From Rhineura floridana (taxonomy: Eukaryota > Chordata > Lepidosauria > Squamata > Rhineuridae), in assembly GCF_030035675.1 (NCBI RefSeq), contig NC_084482.1:223554943-223618942 (forward strand): DNA of 64,000 bases, written 5' to 3'. Made by a program: the position numbers and the translations under genes. Positions 22,401 to 37,400 of this stretch are shown piece after piece; the stretch's first letter is position 1; each line of letters starts with the position of its first letter. The notes below the pieces were generated by a model. It did no database searches and was not told where the DNA came from. It saw only the letters and a list, made by a program, of their open reading frames with translations.

Positions 22401-25400
22401 GAGCTACAAAATGATGTAGCTGGGAGAGAATTCTGACTTACTTCCCTCAGCATCAAATTGTGTAAGTTGATAACAAGATTTATAAATGGCTTAGTTAACA
22501 AAAACCTTAAGCAGTTTACATAAAACGATGCCAATAACAGCAATTAGGCATAAAGGTTACCAAAATATTTATCAAAATGTTTGACAGTGAAAAAAGCTGG
22601 TAAGAGAAAAATCAACTCATTTGAAATGTGGTGTTGGAGGAGAGCTTTGCGGATACCATAGACTGTGAAAAAGACAAATAATTGGGCGCTAGAACAAATT
22701 AAACCAGACTAGAAGCTAAAATGATGAAACTGATGTTATCATACTTTGGACACATCATGAGAAGACTTGATTCACTAGAAAAGACAATAATGCTGGGAAA
22801 AACAGAAGGGAGTTGAAGAAGAGGAAGGCCAAACAAGAGATGGATTGACTCCATAAAGGAAGCCACAGACATGAACTTACAAGATCTGAACAGGGTGGTT
22901 TATAACAGATGCTCTTGGAGGTTGCAGATTCATAGGGTCACTATAAGTCGTAATCGACTTGAACAGCAACAGTATAAGCCCACATTATCTGATCTATTTA
23001 GAAACAAATGCAAGAAAGTCCTCTATGTGTAAAGTGAAAGAGATTGGTTTAATGCATATTAAAGGGGGGGGCGCTGGGCATGACAACACTGTGACACCAG
23101 AAATATGACAAATGTATATGTATATCAGTGGCAAACACAGTGAGCCCCTGAGCTATACAGACTCTTAATACAGGTTCCCCCAGCACAGACAGTCCCTTGG
23201 ACAAAGGGTGGAGCTTAGTGGGGCTAGGGTGGTGCCAAAGTAGCACCCCAGTCAAGAGGGAAGGGTGTTTAGGGAGAGCCTGCGCAACACCATCTCCTCC
23301 AAATGATCTCTGCCGTGCCCCTTCCGTGATGAGTTTCCACCAGGCCTTGAAGACCTGGCTCTTCAGGCAGGCTTTTGGGGTTGGCTAGATTTTATCTTCA
23401 TTGTTTTTAGATTTTTAATGTCTAGGTATTGTATGCCTATTTTGTACGTCGCCCAGAGTGGCTGGACAGCCTGCCAGACAGGAGACTAATAAATTCAATA
23501 AATAAAAAAGAAAAAGAAAAAATCTCCCCAGATGTTACCGGGGGGGGCTGTGTCCTCTGAGACCAGTGTAAGGGAGCATGATGAACAGGGACAAATTCAA
23601 GGCATTGCACAGCTGGGTTTGCAAAGTTCCACCTCCCCACTGCATTTGACATTTTCTCAGATTCCAATTCCAAACCAATGCTTCTAGAATTGTACAATCA
23701 ATTGTTATGTTCAGCAGAGATGTCTTTCATAGGAAAGGAAATACCTGCCATGGCTGCAGCCTTTGAGTTTCCAGTCTGTCTGTCACCCTCCATTTGGATC
23801 TAGATGAATAAGCGACATCTAAGGCCCGTGCCACAGCTTGGACAGTGTTATAAATCCTGTAGCTGTCTTGAAAGAGAATTCTGTCTAGATCGTCTTGGGA
23901 CAACATCTCCAGGTCCTCTCTCTCTCTGCACCTTGTCCAGCCTTTCACTGACAATGCATGCTTTAAATAGGAACAACTAAAATCTTTCTCCACAAAATGC
24001 ATGAGAGGAGATGAAAAAGGTGAAAAATCATAATAGGTTGTCCTTTTATTTGTCCCAATAAAGAAGGAAAAAATACCATGGATATATTTGAAAGAGAAGA
24101 GAGAATACCTTAACTCCAATGAGATGTCCCACATAGCTGTTGTGATCCAGAGTCTCCCTGCAATGGATTTTACCCATCTGTCAAATATTTGTTCTATAAC
24201 TAATATTCCCAGCAAGGCATAAGTGGTCTCTGCATAGCAAACGAATACATGGACTTGTCTCCACTTTTGAAATGGAAGACGTTTGATTCTTATTTCAGGT
24301 GTATTCAGTAGTGGGATGCTTTGTGAGATGGCTACACAAACGCCACTCCTGAGGAGCAGAGGCGTCAAGGTCTTCATGAACCTCTCTCCATTCTCTGAGT
24401 CTGGAGTGATGAGACCAATGAACATCCATCTGAAGTGCAGGAGCAGCCTGACAATCCCTGGGTGCTGGCCTTCTTCTTCGGGGACCATCCGGTAGAAAAA
24501 AGGGAACTGCGTCTTATCACTCAGAACAGGAGAGACAAAAGTATAACTGACCTGTCAAGGAAAGGGAGAGTGGTTGATTGTCTTGTTGCAGATCAAAGCC
24601 CAAATGTTTTTCACCCATAATAACAAAGATTCATCTTGTAAAGACATATATTTCACCCAGACTTTCCCTGTCCAAGAAGATCAGACTCTGTTTTTATCTG
24701 TGTGAATCCCTTGAATTCCTGTTTTTGTTTTGTATATGCCATCCAAATGTCCAAATATGCTTCCAGGCAAAGATGGTGTTTATAGAGAGAGCACTCAAAT
24801 GTAGCAAGGGTGTTTAGGTCATCAGACCACTGCATAATAGTTGGCGGGTATTTGTCCTTACAGCGTCAAAGTACAGTATGTCTCTTAGTGACCATATAAC
24901 AGGAATATAATTTAAAATTCCATGGAGATCCGCACATTTCAAGGATTTCACCAATACAAAGTTAATACGGACAACAAATTCAGACCAAAAAAGAAACTAT
25001 AACGGGGCATGTCCACCTCATATGCCTCAGTGAGGCATTTCCAGCCCTGCACCTCCAGCACCTATCCAAATTCGACAATGTCTTCATTTAAAGACATTGT
25101 GGAGTGCAGGATACCCAAGATACCACTTTTTGCTGAATAAATTTCCATTTTAAATCTATAAAAGCATTTTGTATAAATTCTAATGCAATTTTCCTTTGTT
25201 TAGGTTGTATATTCAAAGTTCCATTCTATCCTACATTCTTGAACTTCCACTTTACATGCTGTCCTGGCTCCCAACCAAAGAAGCAGACTCAGGACTTGAA
25301 GACAGGATTTTTCTGCGTAAAGCTTTATTCCAGAAACACAGCATTAGGCATTCTAGGCTTGAATCAGGATACAGAACTGGAACAAATTAGACATGTCTCA

Positions 25401-28400
25401 GGATACCAAACAGGCAAGGCACAGTGGAGGCAACAACAGACATTATTGCAACAAGAATACACAGGCTTCATTACACATTTATATCAGAGAGGCCCTGGCT
25501 CCTACAGGTTAATTCTAGGATCTTCTCACCCTTTGTTGCAAGGCAAGCACGTTTGCTGGAAGCAGCAAGAATTCTATCTTCATGTAAGCATCTCTTCTGC
25601 AGTCTTCTTGTCCTTGGAGATATTGTCAGCTCTTTCTCTGAACTCACCTTATCACTATTGCCTGGCTCTACTTGTTTATGTTAGGTCTGGGCTGCGAGCC
25701 AGAGAGAATCCCTCTTCAGTTGTCAGAGACTGGGGGGGGGGGGGAATGACACCATTAACCTCACCAGACTGTGAGCTGCCAGAGAGTTTTGTACATGTCT
25801 CACTCAGGATTGCCCTAATATCTGCAACATGCTCTCCCTCCTCCCAGTCTTGCCAAAGGTTCTCCTTGGGGCCCATATAATACATGCTTCCAATGAATAT
25901 TTATAAACAACATTACGGAACACTTTAAAACATAATAAAAACAGACTTTAAAATATATTAAAACACAACCATTAAAAACATATCAAAACAAAACATCTTT
26001 AAAAACATTTTTTAAAAGCTTTGAAAACATTAAAAGCTTTAAAAATATATGGAAAAGCAATTCCAACACAGATGCAGACTGCGATAAGGTCTCTATTTAA
26101 AAGGCTTGTTTAAAGAGGAAGTCTTCAGTAGGTGCTGAAAAAGTAACAGAGATGGTGCCTGTCTAATATTTAAGGGGAGGAAATTCTGAAAGGTTGGTGA
26201 CACTACACTAAAGGTCCATTTCCTATGTTGTGTGGAATGGACCTCCTGATAAGATGTTATCTGCAGGAGGCCCTCACCTGCAAAGTGCAGTGATTGACTG
26301 GGTATATAAGGGATAAAATGGTCTTTATCTTAGTCCCAAGCTGTATAGATTTGTACACCAAAACTAGAACCTTGAACTTAGCCCAGTAGCTAATAAGTAG
26401 CCAGCGCAATTCTTTCAGTAGCAGAGTGACATGCTGGCAATAACCTACTCCAGTGAGCAGTCTCGCTGTTGTCTTTTGCACCAGCTGCAGCTTCCAGGCC
26501 AATCTCAAGGGTAGCCTCACATAGAGCACATTACAGTAATCCAGCCTGGAGATTATTGGTGCATGGACAACAGTTGTCAGGCTATCCCGGTCCAGAAACG
26601 GCCCCAGTTCTCTTACCAGTCTCAAAGCAGACAGGCCATAGTTGGACACCAACAGATGTTGTAATTGTAAATAGTATCAGGAAAGAGAGTGAAAAAAAAT
26701 CACAAGATGCTGCACGTGGTTTATTTTATCCAAGAGCCGAATGTGTTTCAGTTGTATAAGATTCAAGCCTTGAACAGGGGCTGAAAAGGTAAGGAACTAT
26801 ACATCCCAAAAAGAACTATCTTTTAAAAAATAAGTTACAAAGAAATATTAAAAATAGATTTAATTTGCTTCCTCTTTTGTAGAACTAAGAGATTTGTAGG
26901 TGTTCCCTCACTCCCTTTCTTTCTTTTTGCCATGTCATCCCTAAAAGAGAAAAACTGGAAACTCTTAATTTGTATCTACAATAGGGATGGAATCCTCTCC
27001 TTTTTTATGTTTCATTTTTAAGTGTGGCTCCCTGATGATAGTTAACAATCTGATTCCTTTTTCCTTTGAGATCTTTTTTATTGTATTTCATTTTGCTTTG
27101 CAGAGAATTATCAATATTATAATTGCTATTTATTCATGAGTCCCCATTGATATCGATCTTTATTCTGAACTCTGCAATGATTGCCTGTTTACATTCTTTT
27201 TCAAGTGCACTGCAGACAGATTAAGGCTGATAATCAAGGCAGTGTCTTCCCCCCTGCCTGCTGCTTACAATCAACTCTTCATTCCACGCTGCTGCTTTCT
27301 GTCTGTCAGTTATAATCAACACCTCACTGACATCAGTGAAAGGGAATACACATTTGAAGAACTCACATAGAAAGTAGATCGATAAAGGTATCACTCACAC
27401 TATCAATGATTTCAAAGTGAATTTAAAAAGTGAATTGGAAAAGACAAGAAGAATTAATTGGAAACCAGTCTAATTTGAGTTGCTACTCATAATTCTCTCT
27501 GCAAAGATAAAGAATATCATAAATAATAATTTATTGGATAGCAAATCCCATCACTAGAAGACATGATTCACTAGAAAAGACAATAATGCTGGGAAAAACA
27601 GAAGGGAGTAGAAAAAGAGGAAGGCCAAACAAGAGATGGGATTGATTCCATAAAGGAAGCCACAGAGCTGAACTTAAAAGATCTGAACAGGGTGGTTTAT
27701 AATAGATGTTATTGAAGGTCACTGATTCATAGGGTCGCCATAAGTCATAATCGACTTGAAGGCACATAATAACGTGTGAGAAAGAAAGATGCATGTCTGT
27801 CCATCAGGAGCAGAGAAACCTCTCTTAAACCTCTCTCTGAACAGCAAGTGTCTGTCTCTAGTCTCACTTAACACCCACCCTGCCCATGTTCTGGAACTTG
27901 TCTCTGCTTACAAGTGCCCCACCCCCTTCTATTCCTACCTGTGGGATTTTGTAGATGCCCAACAAGCTTGAAATCTGGATGGAGTTTTGAGAATCAGCCC
28001 CTTCAAGAGCAGCCAGCAGGTCATTTTGTCTTCCACAGCTGTAGTTTGGAACATTCATCTCCCCAGGAGACAGCAGGTCTAGCAAGGCATCGTACGTCAC
28101 CCTTCCGTCAAAAAAATTATCATGGATGCTGTAGCCCAGGGTGATGTTGGGTAAGAGCCTGGGATTCTTGTTGATATCCTGAATAGCAAACAAGAAGGAG
28201 AGGATTGGCCAGTAGTTTGTGGCTGTGTTCCTGCAAAAATACACATATCACATCATCATTGTGCATTCAGTCAATATACAGTATCAGATTCAATTCTAGC
28301 CTTTTCAACAAGCTTTTACAGACAGTATAAAGCTCTGGACTGAATTTCTAGAACTTTACCGATGCTAACACTAATCCAGAGCCAAAGCCGCAGGCTCAAC

Positions 28401-31400
28401 AGCCAATCCTCACTTAATGATATCTGGATATCCGTGAATCCACAGCCGTTATCCTTTTGAAAACAAAACTAAGAACATAAGAACATAAGAAGAGCCTGCT
28501 GGATCAGGCCAGTGGCCCATCTAGTCCAGCATCCTGTTCTCACAGTGGCCAACCAGGTGCCTGGGGGAAGCCCGCAAGCAGGACCCGAGTGCAAGAACAC
28601 TCTCCCCTCCTAAGGCAAATGATCCTTCTAGTGATGGAATTAAGTAGGCACAACCCTTTAAAGAACAATAGATGATAAAAAGGTGCAAAACGTTCATTAA
28701 AGGATCTGAAACATTTACTGCTATCTACAAGTTAGTTATAAGGTGTAGATAATTGGATATACTTTAAAATGGAGCGCTCAGCCTCTAAATTAAGAAGTGA
28801 ACTAATCTCCTCCCTTCACCCCCACTCTCTCTCTCTCATGTATGAGATAGAGGGGAGAGTTGGGATGGCTTCATTTGAGGGCGCATTCACACCATACATT
28901 TATTCCACTATTATTCCACTTTAAACCGTCATGGCTTCCTCCAAAGCATCCTGAGAAGTGTAGTTTGTGAAGGGTGCTGAGGGTTGTTAGAAGACCCCTA
29001 TTTCCCTCAGAGAGCTACAATTCCCAGAGTTCTCTAGGAAGAGGGACAGACTGTTCAACCACTCAGAGGTCTGTGAGGGAAATAGGGGTCTTCTAACAAC
29101 CCTCAGCACCCTTCACAAACTACACTTCCCAGGATTCTTTGGGGGAAGCCAGGACTGCCTAAAGGAAATAAAGGTCTGGGGTGGATGTGCTCTGGATCTC
29201 TTCTAAGATATTGATTTGAAATCTGTGATAACAACAGTGTAGGCTACGTATGCTAGGATTCACCAGAGTTTTAGCCACCCCACCCAGATTCTGGATCCTT
29301 GAAGTTCTGGGTTTAAAAACAAAAAAGGAAAAGTGACTGAATTACGAGAGTCATGTCTGTGTGAGGGTGATGCAATTTCACTGCAGTTTTATTATTATTA
29401 TTATTATTGTTTTTTAAGGTGAGCAGAATTCCAGGGGTTCACCCCTTTTCTTTCCTTGGAAGGAGGTTAGTGAAAGTTTGTGACATTCTTTTGAAATACG
29501 GTTATTTACACATAAATGCAGGCTGAACCTAAGTGGAAAGTTCGCAGCATTAACACTTCAACAGATCTTGATCCTTGCTTCAGTTTCCGGGAGAGGGGGG
29601 GCACCCAGGCCCTTCACCACTCCCCAGACAGCCTACACCTCTCTGTTGAAGTAGTCAAACCAGTATTCTGGCAAGTTAATGGCCCTAAGCCAGCCTGTTA
29701 AGCATCCTTTTTTAAAAACAAACAAACATGTTTTAAGAACTGGTCAAATGCAGATGTGTTGCCATTGAAACAACAAGCTAGGGATGCCTCCAGAAGGAAA
29801 GGATATGCCTTTGTTCCCCCACCTTCTCCTGGCTAGAGGCCACATCATCCTAGGGGTAGGAGAATGATACGTCAGGAGCTACTAAGGTTAGTCTCCTCTG
29901 CAACTGAGAAGACACAGAGGCTTCATTTCAAGCTACTTAGTTTAGGTTGTTTTTAACGGATTTAATTGTTTGTTATGAGCCTTCAAGTCAATTACGACTT
30001 ATGGCGACCCTATGAATCAGCGACCTCCAAGAGCATCTGTCGTGAACCACCCTGTTCAGATCTTGTAAGTTCAGGTCTGTGGCTTCCTTTATGCAATCAA
30101 TCCATCTCATTTGTTCTTCCTCTTTTTCTACTCCCTGCTGTTTTTATTTATTTATTTATTTAAAAAGTTTATATCCCGCTTCAGTTCCAAAGAATTCTAA
30201 GCGGCCAAAACAATAACATAGTGCAAACACATTATACAATATATAAAAAATATAAATTATCTCTCACATTACAATTCAAAAGCTAACCGAAATAAAAAGG
30301 TCTTAACTTGGCGACGAAAACTAATTAAAGAGGAGGAAGAACGAATTTCCTGCGGAAGAGAATTCCAAAGAGTTGGTGCTACCACCGAAAATGATCTATT
30401 CCTAATACCAGTCCGATGAATTTGGGAAAAAGAAGGAATATTAAGGCCGGGGTCTAATGAAGATCTTAAAGAACGAGCAGGCTCATAAAACGAAATACGA
30501 TTTGAAAGATAACTAGGGCCTGAACCAGATAAAGCTCTAAACGTTAAAACCAGGATTTTAAACTGAACTCGATAAGAAATTGGAAGCCAGTGTAGTTGTT
30601 TTAGGAGAGGAGTAGTGTGAACTCGCCAACCTGCTCCTATTAACATCCTGGCAGCCGCTCTTTGGACTAATTTCAGTTGACGAAGTATTTTAAGGGGAAG
30701 TCCAGTATAAAGCGAGTTACAATAGTCTAACTTAGACGTAACCAAGGCATGGGTAACCGTGGTTAGGTCAGAGAGTTCCAGAAAAGGGCGCAATTGGCAA
30801 ACCAATTTTAGGCGGGCAAAGGCACTTCTGGAAGTTGCTAAGACATGGGCCTCCAAAGTCAAGGCCGAATCCAGAAGGACACCCAAACTACGAACCTGGG
30901 TCTTTAAAGGGAGTAAAACTCCATCTAATAATGGTACATTCCATATTTCCAACTTGGTTCGGTGCCCAACCACCAGCACCTCTGTTTTATCTGGGTTCAA
31001 TTTCAGCTTATTCTTTGTCATCCAGGTCTTAACTGCTGTTAGACAATTATTTAAAGGAAGGATGGCATCTTTCATATCCGGAGGGAAGGAAAAATAAAGC
31101 TGGGTGTCATCAGCATATTGGTGAAACCGAATTCCAAACCTCCGGATGATCTCTCCCAGCGGTGTCATGTAAATGTTAAACAGCATCGGTGAAAGCACCG
31201 AGCCTTGTGGTACTCCGCATGACAACGGCCAGGGATCAGAGCTAAAATCCCCAAATAGTACTCTCTGTGATCTGCCCTCCAAGAAAGAGCGGAGCCACTG
31301 AAAAACAGTGCCTCGTAAGCCCATCTCGGAGAGGCGGCCCAAGAGAATGTCATGGTCGATCGTGTCAAACACTGCTGAAAGATCAAGAAGGACTAACAAA

Positions 31401-34400
31401 GAAACTTTCCCCTTGTCTAACTCTCTCCGGAGGTCATCCACTAAGGCCACCATTATGGTCTCAGTTCCATGACCCGGCCTAAAACCAGATTGAGATGAGT
31501 CGTAGTAATCTGTCAGCTCCAGGAAACTCTGGAGCTGAAAGGCCACCACTTTCTCAATAATTTTACTTAAAAAAGGTAAGTTGGACACGGGACGGAAACT
31601 ATCTAAACTGGAAGGGTTCAAAGAAGGCTTTTTTAATAAGGGAATGACAATTGCTTCCTTTAGGCTGCCTGGAAGGTGGCCTTGTTGGAGGGAAGCATTG
31701 ATCACCTCACTGATCCGGTCTGCGAGTCCCTTTCTGGACTGTTTTATAATCCAGGAGGGACATGGGTCTAGTGAACACGTGGTGGGTCTCATCCCTTCCA
31801 AAAGATTATCTATATCAGCGGGATGGATGAGCTGAAATGAGTCTAAAGTGGAAGAGCAGATAGTAACTGTAGTAGAGGGCATAGCATCGATTACAACATT
31901 ATTAGTATCAAGATCAGAACGAATCTGGGCAACTTTAGTACTAAAATATGTGGCTAGTTCTTGACAACGGGAGGCAGAATGATAGAATTCGGCTTATGTT
32001 GGTCTTGATTAAGCAAGTCCTTAACCACCCGGAAGAGTTCTTTTGGTCGGCTGTCGGCAGACGAAATGGCAGCTGAGAAAAAGGCTCTTTGTGCCGTAAA
32101 TCTAGATGTCATATAATGCTTCAAAAAGTTCTTGGCCTGAAGTTGGTCAAAAAGGCTCCGTGTCTTCAGCATTTTCCCAGCATTATTGTCTTTTCTAGTG
32201 AATCATGTCTTCTCATGATGTGTCCAAAGTATGATAACCTCAGTTTCATCATTTTAGCTTCTAGTGACAGTTCTGGTTTAGTTTGTTCTAACACCCAATT
32301 ATTTGTCTTTTTCGCAGTCCATGGTATGCGTAAAGCTCTCCTCCAGCATCACATTTCAAATGAGTTGATTTTTCTCTTATCCGCCTTTTTCACTGTCCAA
32401 CTTTCACATCCATACATAGAGATCGGGAATACCATGGTCTGAATGATCCTGACTTTGGTGTTCAGTGATACATCTTGGCGTTTGAGGACCTTTTCTAGTT
32501 CTCTCATAGCTGCCCTCCCCAGTCCTAGCCTTCTTCTGATTTCTTGACTGTTGTCTCCATTTTGGTTAGTGACTGTGCTGAGGTATTGATAATCCTTGAC
32601 AAGTTCAATGTCCTCATTGTCAACTGTAAAGTTACATAAATCTTCTGTTGTCATTACTTTAGTCTTTTTGACATTCAGCTGTAGTCCTGCTTTAGCGCTT
32701 TCCTCTTTAACTTTCATCAGCATTCGTTTCAAATCATTACTGGTTTCTGCTAAGGGTATGGTATCGTCTGCATATCTTAAATTATTGATATTACTCCCTC
32801 CAATTTTCACACCTCCTTCTTCTTGGTCCAATCCCACTTTCCATATGATATGTTCTGCGTATAGATTAAATAAATAGGGTGAAAAAATACACCCGTCTCA
32901 CACCCTTTCCAATGGGGAACCAATTGGTTTCTCCATATTCTGTCCTTACAGGAGCCTCTTGTCCAGAGTATAGGTTGCACATCAGGACAATCGGGTGCTG
33001 TGGCACCCCCATTTCTTTTAAAGCATTCCATAGTTTTTCATGATCTACACAGTCAAAGGCTTTGCTGTAGTCTATAAAGCACAGGGTGATTTTCTTCTGA
33101 AATTCCTTGGTCTGTTCCATTATCCAACGTATGTTTGCGATGTGATCTCTGGTGACTCTTCCCTTTCTAAATCAAGCTCGGACGTCTCAGCATTTCTCGC
33201 TCCATATATGGTAAGAGCCTTTGTTGTAGAATCTTGAGCATTACTTTACTTGCATGGGATATTAAGGCAATAGTTCGGTAATTACTGCATTCTCTAGGAT
33301 CCCCTTTCTTTCGAAGTGGGATATATATTGAACACTTCCAGTCTGTGGGCCATTGTTTAGTTTTCCATATCTCTTGACAAATGTTTGTCAAAATTTGGAC
33401 AAATTTTGTCTCAGTAGCTTGTAGCAACTCTATTGGTATGCCATCTATTCCTGGTGATTTGTTTCTTCCAAGTATTTTAAGAGCAGCTTTCACCTCACAT
33501 TCTAAAATTTCTGGTTCTTCATCATATGGTTCCTCCATGAATGAATCTGTCATCCTGTCATCTCTTTTATAGAGTTCTTCAGTGTATTGCTTCCATCTTC
33601 CTTTTATTTCATCTCAGTCAGTCAGTGTGTTCCCCTGTTGATTATATTCAACATCCCTACTCGTGGTTTAAATTTCCCTTTCATTTCTCTAATCTTTTGG
33701 AGCAGGGCTCTTGTTCTTCCCATTTTGTTGTCCTTTTCTATTTCTATACAATAACTATTGTAATAGTTTTCTTTGTCCCTACGTACTAGGTGTTGTATAG
33801 TTGCATTTATGGTTCTGTCCTTGTTTCCATCTCCTTTTGCTTTTGCTTTCCTTCTCTCTTCAACCATTTCAAGAGTTTCTTCAGTCATCCATTGAGGTCT
33901 TTCTTTTTAACAAGAGGTATTGTCTTTTTGCGTTCTTCCCTGATAATGTCCCTGACTTCATTCCATAGTTCTTCTGGTTCTCTGTCAACTAAGTTTAAAG
34001 CCTCAAACCTGTTCCTTATTTGATCTTTATATGCTTCTGGGATGTTATTTAAATTGTATTTTGGCATTATGATTGCTTTGTTGTTCTTCTTTAGCTTTAC
34101 TCTGATTTTTGATACCATCAGTTCATGATCTGTACCGCAGTCTGCTCCTGGTCTTGTTTTTGCAGAAAGTATGGAACTTCTCCATCTTCTGTTTCCAATT
34201 ATATAATCAATTTGATTCCTATATTGTTGTAACCCACTCTGAGACTTTTGGGCCAAGGCTGGGTAATAAATTCTAATTCTAACAACAATAATATGGAAAC
34301 GAAACAGGGGAGCAAGATCTGTTGGGGTGTTAATGCCTTGAGAGCTGCTAAGAGACACCCTGTTCCCCTCACAGAGCTACAATCCCCAGAAGAAGGATTG

Positions 34401-37400
34401 ACTGTTCAACCACTCTGGCCACTGGAGCTCTATCAGGGTAATAGGAGTCTCCTCTCATCACCCTTCACAAATTACACTTCCCAGGTTTCTCTGAGGGAAG
34501 CCATGACTGTCTCACGTAAAATCAAAGTCTGGTGTGGGTGTGGTCCCCTGATTAGCCAAGCCTAGCAGCTGTGAGTCTGGCTTTTAGAATACTGACAGTT
34601 GGTTCTTACTGAGCATGCCCGACCTTATCATTGAGTTCAATGTAAAATTTCTTAAATTAATTAAAAATCAGCCATGCATTTTTTTTAACATTTAAACTGT
34701 AGATGATGAAGGTCAGAGAATGGGGCAAGGTCAGTGATAGGATTACAGGTACTCTGTGAACATGGCTGATTTTTAATTAATTTCAACAAACTCTGAGAAC
34801 TCTGACAGAAAAATTTCAAAAGGGGTCTGGTTTTTCTTTCTCTCTTTTTACACTTGGAACTCTTGATTCTCTCTGACTGTTTTGTGTATCACCATGAAAA
34901 TTTATAGGGTTGTTAAGCAAGCGTTTCTGAGTTCAGGACTGTATGTTTTGTAAGGTTTGTTTTGAAATGAGCTTATGGGAAGCATCGGAATGGCATGGGG
35001 AGTATTTTCAATTTAACATCGCAGAATGTGAAAACTCCATGCTGGCTATAGTATTCGTGGCCATTTAATTTCTGGGTTATTACTGGAGATGGGCAAATCT
35101 GACATTTTCAGTTCCTGTGTTTCTCATTTTTTTCCACTCTGAAATTCAGTTCAACATATTTCCACATCTGCTTTCTTTCTTTTTTTAAAACCCTCATCAG
35201 TATTTTAGTACACATTTCTCCTGATGTGCACATTTTTAATGCACTTTCTCCCCATATAAATCTTGGGTTGTATCAAATGTTAGTCCTGTTCAGAGTAGAC
35301 CTATTAAAATCAATGGACCAGAGTTAGCCATTTGTCTACTTTGAGTAGGGCTAACATTGAATACAAGCCATTATACACACATTTCTGCAAAGCAATTCCC
35401 TTAACAATGCATTCTGGTATGTTATTTGCAGAAATCTATGTATTTTGATGCACCCTTTCCCCTAGTATATGCATCTCTGTGCACGTTATTTGCCTGGAGA
35501 ACTGCACTGGAAAACCCAGAGAAGTGTGAATTTTGAAGGATGACTGTCTTTCAGTTTACATAGCATTTCAGAAAATGTGCATCATATGCCTTTAAATGAA
35601 TTGAATCCCTCGTCATCACAAGCTGCAGTGACGTCATAGCAGCGACACTTACAGGTAGATGCACTTCACCCGCAAATACACAATGAGGCTAAAAATCACA
35701 CACCCTCCCATCTCTAGTCATTGAAAATGCATGTGACCCGTCTCCCCCAAATCTCCTACCAAGGGTCCCTCCCTCTCTGGGGTGCCTCCACTCTCTGGAT
35801 TCTCTCTGGCTGATCATTACTCTTCTGGTTCTGATTCATTTCCTTCTGGCTGCACAATGAAAGTTGATTTTTGGGCTCTTGCACAGCAAACTCACTTCCC
35901 ATGCACCGCCCCAAAAAGGGGGGAAGTAAAGGGGGAATGCTCTGGAAAGTGTAGGGGTAACAATTGCTTGGCACAATGTTGCATAATGCAAACAAATCGG
36001 GATGAAATGGGTTATCTGGAAGAAATCTACAAGGGTAGAAACACACTCACTGTTCTGCCAGTTCTGGTGCGTCTTCACTTCTCTCTTCTGAAAATGGGGG
36101 CACACAACACTAGTGAAACCCCACCCTATTTCTACTGTAAAAGCGGGTGGGAGCAGCTTGGGTGCTTTCTTTAAAAATAAAAATTAAGCTTCAAAGAGAT
36201 TTCACAATTGATTGGCAGATGAACCCATTCCCCCTCCAGGTGTGGCTAATGGAAAAGCTTTGGGATAGGCAAGTAGTGTGTTCACAGCCTAATATTTTCT
36301 TTGAAAATTTATGAATGGCTGAGAGGATGCTGAATTTCATACTGGATTTGGACCTATTTTAATTCAGAAAAGCTGCAATTTAGCAACATGTCCTGACTTA
36401 ATAGGCAGCTATGCAGGGGGTTCAAAGGCTTAAAAGAAAAGTGTTTGTTCATTGTTCAATACTTTTGTTGTTATATGCCTTCAAGTCAATTACGACTTAT
36501 GTCGACCCTATGAATCAGCAACCTCCAATAGCATCTGTCATGAACCACCCTGCTCAGATCTTGTAAGTTCAGGTCTGTGGCTTCCTTGATGGAATCAATC
36601 CATCTCTTGTTTGGCCTTCCTCTTTTTCTACTCCTGTTTTTCCCAGCGTTATTATCTTTTCTAGTGAATCATGTCTTCTCATGATGTGTCCAAAGTATGA
36701 TAACCTCAGTTTCAACATGTTAGCTTCTAGTGATAGTTCTGGTTTAATTTGTTCTAACACCCAATTATTTGTCTTTTTCACGGTCCACGGTATGCTCAAA
36801 CCTCTCCTCCAACACCACATTTCAAATGAGTTGATTTTTTTCTTTTCCTCTTTTTTCACTGTCCAACTTTCACATCCATACATAGAGATCGGGAATACCA
36901 TGGTCTGAAAAATCCTGACTTTGGTGTTCAGTTGAAAAGGGACCTCTCCATTGCCATTGTCTGAAGAGGCAGTATAAGCATCCAATGGTACCTTCACTCT
37001 GATGCACCCCACCTGCAAAGTCTCCGCCCAAAGGCAGGAGCAGGAAAGAACCCAATAACTGGGGATTATTAGAGAGCCAGTGTGGTGTAGTGGTTAGAAT
37101 GTTGGACTATGACCTGGGAGACCAAGGTTCAAATCCCCACAGAGCCATGAAGCTCACTGGGTGACTTTGGGCCAGTCACTGCCAATCAGCCTCAGAGGTA
37201 GGCAATGGTAAACCTTCTCTGAAAACTGCTTACCATGAATACCCTATTCATAAACTGAAACAGATTCAGAGGAGGGCAACAAGGATGATCAAGGGACTGG
37301 AAACCAAGCCCTATGAGGAGAGACTGAAAGAACTGGGCATGTTTAGCCTGGAGAAGAGAAGACTGAGGGGAGATGTGATAGCACTCTTCAAGGACATGAA

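Larger units (their letters stand above)
29966..34225 (-). mobile_element. BovB LINE split by an L2 insertion
   Basis: The BovB 3' end lies at 29966-30136 and the element resumes at 32173. Intact copies such as 36461-36936 run continuously through this point. The right part (32173-34225) encodes pieces of endonuclease ([32 protein letters not shown]) and reverse transcriptase ([67 protein letters not shown]). Several frameshifts and stops break it. The N-terminal part of the endonuclease is missing, so the copy is 5'-truncated. Confidence 0.9.
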
